A DNA stretch of 64,000 nucleotides from Desertifilum tharense IPPAS B-1220 (GTDB lineage Bacteria; Cyanobacteriota; Cyanobacteriia; Cyanobacteriales; Desertifilaceae). The notes beneath the pieces were generated by a model, which was not told the DNA's origin, made no database searches, and saw only the letters and a program-made list of their open reading frames with translations. Positions within the stretch are counted from its first letter, which is position 1. Every line of letters starts with the position of its first letter. Of the stretch, positions 35,940 through 44,604 are shown piece after piece. The DNA is taken from positions 1-64,000 of the forward strand of contig NZ_MJGC01000048.1 in the NCBI RefSeq assembly GCF_001746915.1, written 5' to 3'. Made by a program: the position numbers and the translations under genes.

Positions 35940-36237
35940 GCCATCAACAGACTCAAAAACTTTAGATTTTCTTTTACTTCACCGTTTTTCTATCTTTGGG
36001 TAGAACTTTGGATCAAAATAAACAAAGTAGAACCAAAAACAATAAATTGGTAATGAGTAGGTATTCTTTGTTACCCTAGAAATCATCCAGGGCATAGCAC
36101 AAGAACGCCAACTTGAGAGTGATTTTGATCCGGGCGAGTTTGCTAACAGTAGATTATTTGGATGGGAAAAGTTCAGTTCAGCTAGCTACTGTAGGCGCAG
36201 CCAAGGTGTTTCCCTTGATAACATCCCAATCTCCACA

Positions 36238-36975
36238 ATGCTTATGCTTATGTACTCCTCCTCCATGCCTTCAGAATCAGAAGCATCTCGTCCTTTCCTA
36301 ACCTGGCAACGAGTCATTGACTGGGCCCAAGAACACTATCGTTGCCGCACCTTTAGCAAAGACGAGAAAATTCCTGTACGACCCGGTTTACTGTATTTAG
36401 TACAACGCGGATCGGTGCGGCTGGTTAGCATTTCTCAAGTCAGTGCAACCGCGAGCAGTACCGCATCTCGCTTTACGCGGCGTCGCGAGTCTAACCCCAA
36501 TGTGTGGACCCCCGAAGAAGCCTTTTTAGGCTTTGTGGGTGCCGGACAGCCCTTTGAAATCGTAGCGCAATCTCCCTTTACCATCCAAAGCTACGCTCAC
36601 GTTGATAAAACTAGCGTGATTTGGATGTATTGGCACGATCTCGATAATTGGCCCCACTTCCGCCGCGAAGTGATGGACGCCTTCCGCTATCAGCACCAGC
36701 GCAAGCTGCTCTGGCTTAGTACCCTCGGTCAACGTCGAACCATTGACCGCCTCTTAGGTTTCATTACCCTGTTAGTTGAAGAACATGGGGAACCTTGCGA
36801 TAACGGTTATTGCTTACCTTGGACGCTGACTCACGCTCAAATTGGCAGCGCGATTGGTTCAACTCGCGTCACAGTCACCCGCCTGATGGGTAAATTGCGA
36901 TCGCGCGGTTTAATTCGGACCCAAGGAGACAATCTCATCTGCCTACCGGCTAGCGACGCCCCCAAGACCGAATAG
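36238..36975 (+). CDS. CRP/FNR family transcriptional regulator
   Basis: A 245-residue regulator. The N-terminal half is a CRP-type beta-roll (about 40-150, RPGLLYLVQRGSVRLV ... PEEAFLGFVGAG), without the Arg-Ser pair that binds cAMP in CRP. The dimer helix and the winged helix-turn-helix follow (about 160-235: LPWTLTHAQIGSAIGSTRVTVTRLMGKLRSRGLI). The recognition helix STRVTVTRL is nearly the same as in NtcA. It is a paralogue rather than NtcA itself, since the beta-roll differs. Four near ATGs (36238, 36244, 36250, 36265) are possible and none has a Shine-Dalgarno, so the N-terminal nine residues are uncertain. It is convergent with the next sensor kinase (156 bp apart). Confidence 0.85.
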   Translation: MLMLMYSSSMPSESEASRPFLTWQRVIDWAQEHYRCRTFSKDEKIPVRPGLLYLVQRGSVRLVSISQVSATASSTASRFTRRRESNPNVWTPEEAFLGFVGAGQPFEIVAQSPFTIQSYAHVDKTSVIWMYWHDLDNWPHFRREVMDAFRYQHQRKLLWLSTLGQRRTIDRLLGFITLLVEEHGEPCDNGYCLPWTLTHAQIGSAIGSTRVTVTRLMGKLRSRGLIRTQGDNLICLPASDAPKTE

Positions 36976-37131
36976 CACAAGAGCCAACCTAGACTCTTAG
37001 AAATTCGTCCCGTTCTCACTCAACTCTCAAACCCCGTCCAGCTCTGAATGCTAGCCTCTCTAGACCCTGGCAAACGATCGATTGCGACCCGCCTAAAAGA
37101 GAGGTTCAGCCTCAGCCATTGCACCACCCCC

Positions 37132-40100
37132 TTATGCCAGTGCTGGATTGGCAGGGGAGGGCAGCGAGAGGGTAAAGCGCGACCCTTCTCCCAAACAGGA
37201 CTCTAGCGCGATCGTTCCGCCTTGGAGTTCTGCCAATTTGCGCGCAATGGCTAACCCTAGCCCCGTACCTTGATGCTTGCGGGACAGAGAGCTATCGATC
37301 TGAGAAAAGGGCGAGAACAGTAAATGCTGATTGGCTGGGCTGATGCCAATTCCGGTATCCCAAACCAAAAAATGGACCCAGTTTGCCACCCTTGGGTTTT
37401 GCCCCTCGCTCGAACGATAGACCTTTAAACCCACGCTGCCATTCGGTGTAAACTTCACCGCATTACTCAGTAAATTTAACAAAATCTGCCTGAGCCGCTT
37501 TGGATCTGTCACCATATATTCCAAAGTCGGGTCAATTTCTATCTCCAGCGCAATCCCTTGACTGCCAGCCCGTTCTTGCAGTAATCCCACAATCGATTCA
37601 CAGATTTCTTGAATAAAGACTAATTGCGGCTCTAGCTCAAGTCGATTAGCCTCAATTCGCGATAGGTCGAGAATATCATTAATTAACTCTAATAAATGCT
37701 TGCCGCTGCCGTTAATCCGTTCTAGATAATCTCTTTGTTTGGAGTTCAACGAGCCAAACGTTTCAGTCAAAAGAACGCTCGAAAATCCCATAATGGCGGT
37801 TAGGGGCGTTCTTAATTCGTGGCTGGTGGTGGCGATAAACTCTTCCTTGAGTCGATTCACCACCGTTAATTGATGGTTTTGTTCCTGGAGAGATTGCCAT
37901 TGATGGCGAGATTCGCTGACATCCCGATAAATGGCCAGAACTCGCTGCACGCCTCCGGCTGGACTGGCAATCGGAATATAAAGGCTTTCCAGGGTGCCGG
38001 AGACGAACTGATGGCTAACAAACATCTGTTCGCCTTGGTGAAACACCTGTTTGAGAGCCAGTTCAATCTCGGTCGCGCGATCGCGCCATAGGGTGCGAAT
38101 CGGCTGTCCAATCGCCGCCGCCGCATCGCCCAAAAATTCGACCCCGGCAGGGTTGAGGTAAAGACAGCGAAACACCCAATTACCTGCTAAATCGGTATCT
38201 GCATCGTACTCCACAAAGACATCGACAGACTTTTCTAAAAACAGGTGGAAGTCGTTGGCGTTTTCGGAACTGGCGGATTTTGGAACTTGCCAATGGCTTT
38301 GACGCAGGGCGATCGCGCATTCGCTGGCCACCTGCTCAATTAACGCCAAGTCGCTAAACTCCAATAGGTAGGACTGCGGGCAATAAAGCTGAATGGCACC
38401 GAGCAAACCGCGATCGTCTTGAATGGGTTTGAGGATTTCCGTTCCCCCTGCCGGTAAATTGAGGCGTTCTCCTTCCGGGCGCTCTAGCAAGCTTTGGGCA
38501 TCTAGCATCCACGGTGCAGTAGGCGTTACCTCGGTTGGTCGGAAAACTTGCTGTCGAGCCTCGTAGGTGCTAATGCGAACCCGTGCTGGCTGAAACATCT
38601 CAGTGAGACCCACAGCAACACTTTGGAGAATCTTTTCAGTGCAGGCGCGATCGCGACCCAGTTGAGCCAGTTGGCGCAAGAGCTTTTCTAAGGCTAGCGA
38701 TCGCGCTAAAGATTGAGTCCGTTGAGCTACCCGAATCTCTAATTCCTGAACATAGGCCCGCAACTGCTGCGACAGAGCCGCATGTTCTACCGCCTGGGCG
38801 ATGCGCTCGGCCACGGCTTGAACGAGTTGCTGTTCTTGCACCGTCCATTGTCTGGGCATACGGCACTGATGAACCACCAGCAGCCCCCAAAGCGTGTTTT
38901 CTTCGGGATGAAGGGTAGGGGAATCCTCGGTATTGGCGGCGCTCAGGCGGTCGTGCGAGAGTAAAATTGGGGCAGCGATCGCGCTCCGCACCCGGATGCC
39001 ATCCAGCATTTGTCGATGGCACTTCGCCAACTCTAGCGCTTGAATATCCGTCGCCAGCCAAAAACGCCCGCGACTGTAAGCTTCTAAATAGGTACTGGGC
39101 AAGCATTCTGCGCCAAAGATTTGACCCTGTAGGGTAGGATAGACCGGGTCTACAGCTTCAGCCAAACAGACACCACTGTGATTGGGCAGCAATTGGTAAG
39201 CCACCACGCGATCGGCACCCAGGTGGGTTTGCAGAAGTTCGACCATTTTTTGCAGAATGCTCGGTAGCTCTAAATGGCTGCGAACGAGGGAGGCAATTTG
39301 ATGAGCGAGCGCCTCGCGTTGGCTCTGTTCGTCGCGATCGCGCTCGGAGGCTCGCAAGTCGGTTAAATCGGTGACAAATCCTAATAAATAGGGTTCTTCG
39401 GCTTCGGATGCTTTAACGATGGACAAGCAGACTTCAGTCCACACGACAGAACCATTGCGTCGGAAAAAGCGCTTTTTGAAAATTTGCGGGTTTGAAGATT
39501 GATGGAGCAAGGCTTGAATGGCTCTGACTTCGCGCGCAAAGTCTTCGGGGTGAGAAATCGAACGGGCATCTAGATGGCGCAGTTGAATTTCTGTATAGCC
39601 GAGCAATTGACAAAAGGCGGGATTCGCTCGCAAAAGGCCTCCATCTAAGCTTTCCCAAAAGATGCCGTAAGGAGACTGGCTAAATAAACTTTCGTCGCTG
39701 AGGAGGGAGGGGGGGCGAAAGGTGGAGTGCGGGCGCGGAAGCTGAGGCCCAGGGGTGGCGGTTGAGTGCTGTTGCTCCATGAGCGGCAATAATTGTAACC
39801 AAAGGCGGCGTAAGAGGGCGCGATCGTTTTGCAGATCGCTGGGTTCTAGGTAAGCCAGATTCGGCAAGATGGCGAGGGTTTCCGGACGTTGCAGCCATTG
39901 GGCGATCGCGTCTGGCTCGAAGGTTAGGGTTAACTCCCATTGCTCTGGGGTTGAACTGGAATCGATGGCTTGCAGTTGCATCCAGACATTTAATTCTGAA
40001 CTCAAAATGGTGAGGCTGGCGGCCACCTCTGCTAGATTGAGCCGGACTAACAGGGGTTTTAATCCTGCTAGCGGTAACGTGTCGCTAGGGGGCGTTTTCG

Positions 40101-40323
40101 TGAGGGTTAAGGCGATCGCCAGAGAGGACTGTTTCAGGGAAGATTCAGCATTTTTCCAAGTCTGTTCCAACTGCTGGCATAACTGAGGACACGCGCCCGC
40201 AATCAGAACGAGGGAAACCCGATTTCTGGCATTGGCGGCCTGATGTAAAGCATTGAATACTTCACAAATCGAGATCCAGTTCATTCGTAAAACGATTTTT
40301 CCCGCTAGCGAGCTATTATTCAT
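37132..40323 (-). CDS. Sensor histidine kinase with a cyanobacteriochrome-like GAF domain
   Basis: A 1063-residue soluble kinase. Residues 1-200 are an unrecognised helical region; then PAS (about 212-330), GAF1 (about 345-530), coiled coil, GAF2 (about 545-680), PAS (about 690-810), HisKA with His835 (TTSHELRTPLTAI) and HATPase_c ([17 protein letters not shown]). GAF1 resembles a bilin-binding domain: LGADRVVAYQL, DIQALELAKCHRQML (Cys435-His436 at the chromophore position), LWGLLVVHQC. A second cysteine, Cys407 (FGAECLPSTY), lies 28 residues before, the same spacing as in the 933-residue kinase at the right end. Without an output domain other than HK it must signal to a separate response regulator; none adjoins it. 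Confidence 0.87.
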   Translation of the reverse strand: MNNSSLAGKIVLRMNWISICEVFNALHQAANARNRVSLVLIAGACPQLCQQLEQTWKNAESSLKQSSLAIALTLTKTPPSDTLPLAGLKPLLVRLNLAEVAASLTILSSELNVWMQLQAIDSSSTPEQWELTLTFEPDAIAQWLQRPETLAILPNLAYLEPSDLQNDRALLRRLWLQLLPLMEQQHSTATPGPQLPRPHSTFRPPSLLSDESLFSQSPYGIFWESLDGGLLRANPAFCQLLGYTEIQLRHLDARSISHPEDFAREVRAIQALLHQSSNPQIFKKRFFRRNGSVVWTEVCLSIVKASEAEEPYLLGFVTDLTDLRASERDRDEQSQREALAHQIASLVRSHLELPSILQKMVELLQTHLGADRVVAYQLLPNHSGVCLAEAVDPVYPTLQGQIFGAECLPSTYLEAYSRGRFWLATDIQALELAKCHRQMLDGIRVRSAIAAPILLSHDRLSAANTEDSPTLHPEENTLWGLLVVHQCRMPRQWTVQEQQLVQAVAERIAQAVEHAALSQQLRAYVQELEIRVAQRTQSLARSLALEKLLRQLAQLGRDRACTEKILQSVAVGLTEMFQPARVRISTYEARQQVFRPTEVTPTAPWMLDAQSLLERPEGERLNLPAGGTEILKPIQDDRGLLGAIQLYCPQSYLLEFSDLALIEQVASECAIALRQSHWQVPKSASSENANDFHLFLEKSVDVFVEYDADTDLAGNWVFRCLYLNPAGVEFLGDAAAAIGQPIRTLWRDRATEIELALKQVFHQGEQMFVSHQFVSGTLESLYIPIASPAGGVQRVLAIYRDVSESRHQWQSLQEQNHQLTVVNRLKEEFIATTSHELRTPLTAIMGFSSVLLTETFGSLNSKQRDYLERINGSGKHLLELINDILDLSRIEANRLELEPQLVFIQEICESIVGLLQERAGSQGIALEIEIDPTLEYMVTDPKRLRQILLNLLSNAVKFTPNGSVGLKVYRSSEGQNPRVANWVHFLVWDTGIGISPANQHLLFSPFSQIDSSLSRKHQGTGLGLAIARKLAELQGGTIALESCLGEGSRFTLSLPSPANPALA

Positions 40324-40566
40324 TGCAATGGGGAGGGGTAAGCGCCGAGACGGTAGCAGGGTTACACAGGGCTAGCCGTATTCTGTGACGGTGAAAACCA
40401 ACTGCCATTCAATCTCAGAGCGTCCTAGAAAGATCGGAAGTCGGAATAAGATTGCCGAACCTCCAGTTAAAGCAACGTTGAGGTTCGAGGACTATGGTTC
40501 ATTGTCCTACAAACTCACGGGGAAAAAAGTAAAGATTTGTATAAGAGAATACCTCTTACTGAAGGT
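40324..40566. other. Intergenic region with two stem-loops
   Basis: The 243 bp hold the kinase promoter. CGAACCTC (40456-40463) pairs with GAGGTTCG (40480-40487), and AGGAC (40488-40492) pairs with GTCCT (40504-40508). No T tract follows either; their role is unknown. Confidence 0.35.
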
Positions 40567-41970
40567 TTACGGGCGTAGGGGAACAAACTCAAAACCATAG
40601 GGCGTTCGAGTCCCCGGCTGGATGGTGACTAACTGCACCGCAGCAGCGCGATCGCCAGAGGGTTGAAACCGAATCGCCTCAGCCGCCCCCGTCGCGTTAA
40701 AGTTATTGGCACTTAAGGCTTGCTGGATTCCCGCCCGCGATGGATTGCTTTGCAACCCTGCTACGAAGGCCTGAGTCGCATCATAGGCCATTGCCGTTCG
40801 CCAGTTCACCTCCCCTCCCCAGAGTTGGTTGGCTTCGCGGGGAAACGGCGCACTTTGGTTGCCTAAAATATGCCAAGGCACCGATAAGACCATTCCTACG
40901 GCATTATCGCCCCCGACTTGCAGCGTATTGGCTGTATAGATACTATCGCCCGCCAAAATCGGCAGGCGGCGACGATTCACCGCCACCACCTGCAACGCCC
41001 GATCGACCATTGGCGAATCGGGGGCGAGCATAATGGCCTGTGCGCCTTGGGCGATCGCGCTTTCTACCGCATTTCCTGGATTAAAGGTGGGGCTAGCAAA
41101 ATCAAATTCCGCCACCACTTGACCGCCATCGGCAAATAAGGCCGTGGTAAACTCATCCTTCAATGATTGGCTGTAATCGCTGGCGGAGTTAAAGAACACC
41201 CCCACGCGCTGCACCCGCAATTGCGATAAGGCATGGCGGGCGAGGGCATTCGCCGCAAAGCGATCGCTCGGTACTGTCCGAAAAATATAGTTCCCGACCG
41301 CTGAGAGGCGTACTGAGGTACTGGTTGGCGAAATTACCACTAACTGACCTTGCTGATAAATCGGCGCAGCAGCTAGCATAGCCGGACTGCTAAAGTGACC
41401 CACAACCCCTAAAATCTCTGAATCTCGGACTAAGCTTCGGGCCACTTGTTGAGCCATTTCCGGCGTATTGCGGTCATCGGCGATCGCCACCCGCAGGGGT
41501 ACGCCATTTATCCCCCCGGCGCGGTTAATGTTCTCTTGAGCCTGGGCGACTCCGCGTAAGAGTTCCTTGGCGGCGTTGATTTGGGTGCTGCTGGGCACCA
41601 CCACCGCAATTGAGTAGGCTTGTTGCGTGCCAATTCGAGCATTATTGAGATAAATCAGCGCCTCTGGATCGTTGCGACTGGCTTGAAGCGCAGACTCCAA
41701 AGGCGCGATCGCCTCTGCATAATTTCCGGCGGCGATCGCCTCCGCCGCTGCTTGCTTTTGGGGAGAAGTCGTTCCGGGAATTAACCAGCGATCGCCCCGA
41801 CTGATTAAAACCTCTCCCCCAGGTTGCGAGACTTCTCCCGGCGTGCCCGTCACTAAACCTCGCAGATCCATGCCTAGCCAGTTGGCTAACACCCATAGAC
41901 CGCCACCCACCACGCCGACGGTAATCAACAGCGCTAAAACCAGTGTTGTTGTTTCATTTTTCTGGCTCAT
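40567..41970 (-). CDS. ABC transporter substrate-binding protein (branched-chain amino acid type)
   Basis: A 467-residue protein with an N-terminal membrane anchor (about 9-30, LVLALLITVGVVGGGLWVL). A short tetratricopeptide-like stretch follows (about 70-110, EAIAAGNYAEAIAPLESALQ), then a Peripla_BP_6 / LivJ-type binding domain (about 117-465, YSIAVVVPSS ... NRAGGINGVPL ... GVVGHFSS ... ISPTSTSV ... GNYIFRTVPSD). No permease or ATPase genes are next to it, so it may serve a remote Liv/urea-type transporter or act as a sensor. The TPR-like insert before the binding domain is unusual. No lipobox cysteine is present. Confidence 0.85.
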   Translation of the reverse strand: MSQKNETTTLVLALLITVGVVGGGLWVLANWLGMDLRGLVTGTPGEVSQPGGEVLISRGDRWLIPGTTSPQKQAAAEAIAAGNYAEAIAPLESALQASRNDPEALIYLNNARIGTQQAYSIAVVVPSSTQINAAKELLRGVAQAQENINRAGGINGVPLRVAIADDRNTPEMAQQVARSLVRDSEILGVVGHFSSPAMLAAAPIYQQGQLVVISPTSTSVRLSAVGNYIFRTVPSDRFAANALARHALSQLRVQRVGVFFNSASDYSQSLKDEFTTALFADGGQVVAEFDFASPTFNPGNAVESAIAQGAQAIMLAPDSPMVDRALQVVAVNRRRLPILAGDSIYTANTLQVGGDNAVGMVLSVPWHILGNQSAPFPREANQLWGGEVNWRTAMAYDATQAFVAGLQSNPSRAGIQQALSANNFNATGAAEAIRFQPSGDRAAAVQLVTIQPGTRTPYGFEFVPLRP

Positions 41971-42124
41971 GGCAATAATTGTAATCGCTAAAGGTATCAG
42001 CCTTGATTAGAGGTTAACGCTTGGGTTCCTGACTCGCTTAACGTCACCGCAAATACAAAAGTTGCTTTAACCCAGGAAACGCTCTGGGATAATGAACTTA
42101 TAGTATTGAGCGGGGAACCAACGA

Positions 42125-42589
42125 TTGGCAGGCATAGAACCTTATACCTTTAGCTTAAACGACTGGCTCCAGACCTTACTCAGATTAGGGATAGCCGTTC
42201 TAGTGGGAACCGTTATTGGTTTAGAACGCGAAATTAAACATAAACCCGCAGGTCTGAGAACGCATATTCTCGTCAGTCTTGGATCTGCCTTATTTGTCCT
42301 CACTTCGATTCAAGTTGGCGACGCCCTCCGCAGCGACGATGCTCTGAGTCGGATTATTCAAGGCATTGCTGCCGGGGTGGGATTCATCGGGGGGGGCGAA
42401 ATCCTGCGCGAGTCTAAACCCGACTCGGAGGGAATGCGCGTGCGCGGACTCACCTCCGCTGCTGCGATTTGGATTTCGGCGGCCCTGGGCGTCGCGGCAG
42501 GTTGCGGGTTATGGCAATTAAGTCTCACGGCGGCGGCGATCGCCTTTATTGTCCTGAAACTCTTTAAAAAACTCGAAACCTTTACCTAA
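42125..42589 (+). CDS. MgtC/SapB family membrane protein
   Basis: A 154-residue integral membrane protein with four or five predicted helices. The family signature is clear: GTVIGLEREIKHKPAGLRTHILVSLGSALF, GVGFIGGGEIL and VRGLTSAAAIWISAALGVAAGCG. It lacks the C-terminal ACT-like domain of enteric MgtC. MgtC proteins inhibit F-ATPase or respond to low magnesium in pathogens, whereas the cyanobacterial role is unknown. The start is TTG at 42125; no ATG exists in the frame before the conserved region. The upstream GGGGA is a weak Shine-Dalgarno. Confidence 0.87.
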   Translation: MAGIEPYTFSLNDWLQTLLRLGIAVLVGTVIGLEREIKHKPAGLRTHILVSLGSALFVLTSIQVGDALRSDDALSRIIQGIAAGVGFIGGGEILRESKPDSEGMRVRGLTSAAAIWISAALGVAAGCGLWQLSLTAAAIAFIVLKLFKKLETFT

Positions 42590-42632
42590 AACGAGCAACA
42601 GATGCTCGCAAACACGCCTCTGCTCAACCGGA

Positions 42633-44297
42633 CTAGAAGTTAAAGTGGGTGCGAACCAAACCCATATAAATCGGATCGTTATTATTGTTATGTTCTGGGT
42701 TGAGAATCACATAGGCAGCCGGAGCAATCCAAATATTGTCCGTAATGTGCAAGCGGTAAAAGGCTTCAATATGATAGGACACATCGCGATCGACGCGGTT
42801 TCTCACATCGTTTCCGGCGGCTCTTGGCGGCATCCCGAACATAAAACCGAGTTCGTTTCCGGCGCGTCCTAAATCGGGAAAGGCTAAACCCACAGCCCAA
42901 TTCCACACATCGGCCGTATCGCCCCTAGAAACGCCAAAACCCGGACTCGTTTCAGCCCTGGCGCGGCTATAACCCGCCCATCCCCCCAGCACCATTCCAC
43001 GGGTGAGGCGGAAGCTCGATTGAATCCCCACCGAATGAGCCGAGGTTGCCGTCTCATCGCCAAAGGGCGCTTGAGCAAATTGGCTGCCCGTGCTGCCGGT
43101 GAGGTTAATTTGTCCCGGTTCGTTGGGGCCGGGGGAATAATAACGAATATAGGTGAGTGCCAAGCCAAAGCGATCGCTCGGCAAAAAGGTCAGTTGTCCA
43201 AACGCCGCATGGTAGCCATTAAACAACCCTTGACCTGGTAAAGGATTAGAAATGCTGCTCGGCGGGCCGTGATACGCCAGCGTCAGCGAAACTGCATCGC
43301 TAAACCGAAAATCGACCCCAGCCCCCCCACCATCGCTTTGACGGTAAATCGGGTTGCGCTGGGCGAAGGCAGATTGAGCCGCTGTCACGGGCGATAGAGT
43401 GGTGGTCATATCGTGGGCAGCTAGACCCACGGGGATGATATAGGCTGTAGACCGCGAACCGATGGGAAAGCGATAGAATAGCGAGCTGATAAAGAAAGTT
43501 GAGGCATTCGTGCCGAAATCATGGGCCGTCATATCGGTTCCCGTGATGTCGCGCGTGAAGTTCACAAAGTTACCGGCTTCAAATTTGGTTCGCAGTAAGT
43601 CGCGCCCGGTGAAGCTGGTATCGAGGCTGAGAATGGCGCGCCCCCCTAGGGTGGTGTTGGTATCTTGAGAGCGACCAAAGGAATCAACGATGCCAAAGTC
43701 AACTTCGCCAAAGAGTTTGGTGGTGGTGGAAAATTGATTGGCTTCGAGTTGGGCTGTACGCGCTTCTAGGGCATCCACGCGACCGCGCAAGGTGGCAAGT
43801 TCGGCGGCGAATTCTTCTTGCAAACGTTGGATAACTAAAAGGTCTTCCCGCGTTAGCGCGTTGGCTGTGGCTGCGGCAATCAGTTCATTAATCCGGTCTA
43901 AGCAGGCATTGACTCCGGCGGCGAACTCGAAGCGAGTCATTGCTCGGTTGCCTCGATAGGTGCCATCGGGATATCCGGCAATGCAGCCATAGCGTTCAAC
44001 TAGCGATTGTAAGGCTTGGAAGGCCCAATCGGTTGGTTGTACGTCGCGTAACTGGGAGATGGAGGTGACTTGACCAATGGAAGGATTGTTAGGGAGACGT
44101 TCGTTACTGTAGTGCAGAATTTGGTCAAGCGAGTTCAGGCGACTATCCGCTAGGGGGATTGGCGTTTCAGAGGGGGCAGCTTGATCCTCTGTTGAGAGAG
44201 GCAATGGAGTTTCGGCAACTGCGGCAGTTAAACCCATCCATTGAGCGAATACTAAGAAAGAGACTAAATGAAGAGCAGACCTCCACAAGGTTGGCAC
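42633..44297 (-). CDS. SLH-domain iron-uptake porin (OprB family)
   Basis: A 554-residue outer-membrane porin. It has a signal peptide (about 1-29, ending TAAVA), one S-layer homology domain (about 85-130: TDWAFQALQSLVERYGCIAGYPDGTYRGN), a coiled coil (about 150-185, RVDALEARTAQLEANQF), then the beta-barrel (about 186-554) ending in a C-terminal Phe (RTHFNF), the usual outer-membrane signal. The SLH domain binds peptidoglycan-linked polymer. In Synechocystis related Slr/Sll porins import inorganic ions, including iron. It stands alone, convergent with mgtC (43 bp), with a weak promoter area upstream that includes heptamer repeats. Confidence 0.9.
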   Translation of the reverse strand: MPTLWRSALHLVSFLVFAQWMGLTAAVAETPLPLSTEDQAAPSETPIPLADSRLNSLDQILHYSNERLPNNPSIGQVTSISQLRDVQPTDWAFQALQSLVERYGCIAGYPDGTYRGNRAMTRFEFAAGVNACLDRINELIAAATANALTREDLLVIQRLQEEFAAELATLRGRVDALEARTAQLEANQFSTTTKLFGEVDFGIVDSFGRSQDTNTTLGGRAILSLDTSFTGRDLLRTKFEAGNFVNFTRDITGTDMTAHDFGTNASTFFISSLFYRFPIGSRSTAYIIPVGLAAHDMTTTLSPVTAAQSAFAQRNPIYRQSDGGGAGVDFRFSDAVSLTLAYHGPPSSISNPLPGQGLFNGYHAAFGQLTFLPSDRFGLALTYIRYYSPGPNEPGQINLTGSTGSQFAQAPFGDETATSAHSVGIQSSFRLTRGMVLGGWAGYSRARAETSPGFGVSRGDTADVWNWAVGLAFPDLGRAGNELGFMFGMPPRAAGNDVRNRVDRDVSYHIEAFYRLHITDNIWIAPAAYVILNPEHNNNNDPIYMGLVRTHFNF

Positions 44298-44604
44298 TGT
44301 ACGATCCTCACATCCTGAAATGGAATAAATGTAGAGCCTGGAAAGCAGGTGCTGAAAGCGCTTGGTGAGTTCTCGGCTTTTGCAACTTATAGCTGTACTC
44401 AGTAAGGTTAGGACAGGCTGAACTGCTCAAAGGATGAGACTCACTCGGTTTTAACTCAGCACACTGCTACGCACCAAGCAAGCTACAGCACTAACTTCCC
44501 CACTCAGCACTTTGCACTCAGCACTTTGCTATACAGATAAGTTTGATTTTAGGAGAGGAACGCTGCGAAAAATGTAATAAAACCTAAAGAATAGTAAGGG
44601 ATTC
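44298..44604. other. 307-bp intergenic region upstream of the porin
   Basis: No gene is visible. It carries the porin promoter and, at 44501-44528, a tandem repeat. Downstream of the kinase stop there is no strong terminator. Confidence 0.5.
44501..44528. repeat. 14-bp tandem repeat CACTCAGCACTTTG x2
   Basis: Two exact 14-bp copies built from the GCACTCA-type heptamer; the same motif on the opposite strand forms the array at 33415-33442. A relic of heptamer repeat expansion. Confidence 0.8.

Noticed and set aside
38636..39106. 156-residue frame inside the CBCR-like kinase
   Set aside because: It is in a shadow frame of a clear kinase gene with Arg/Ser/Ala bias.
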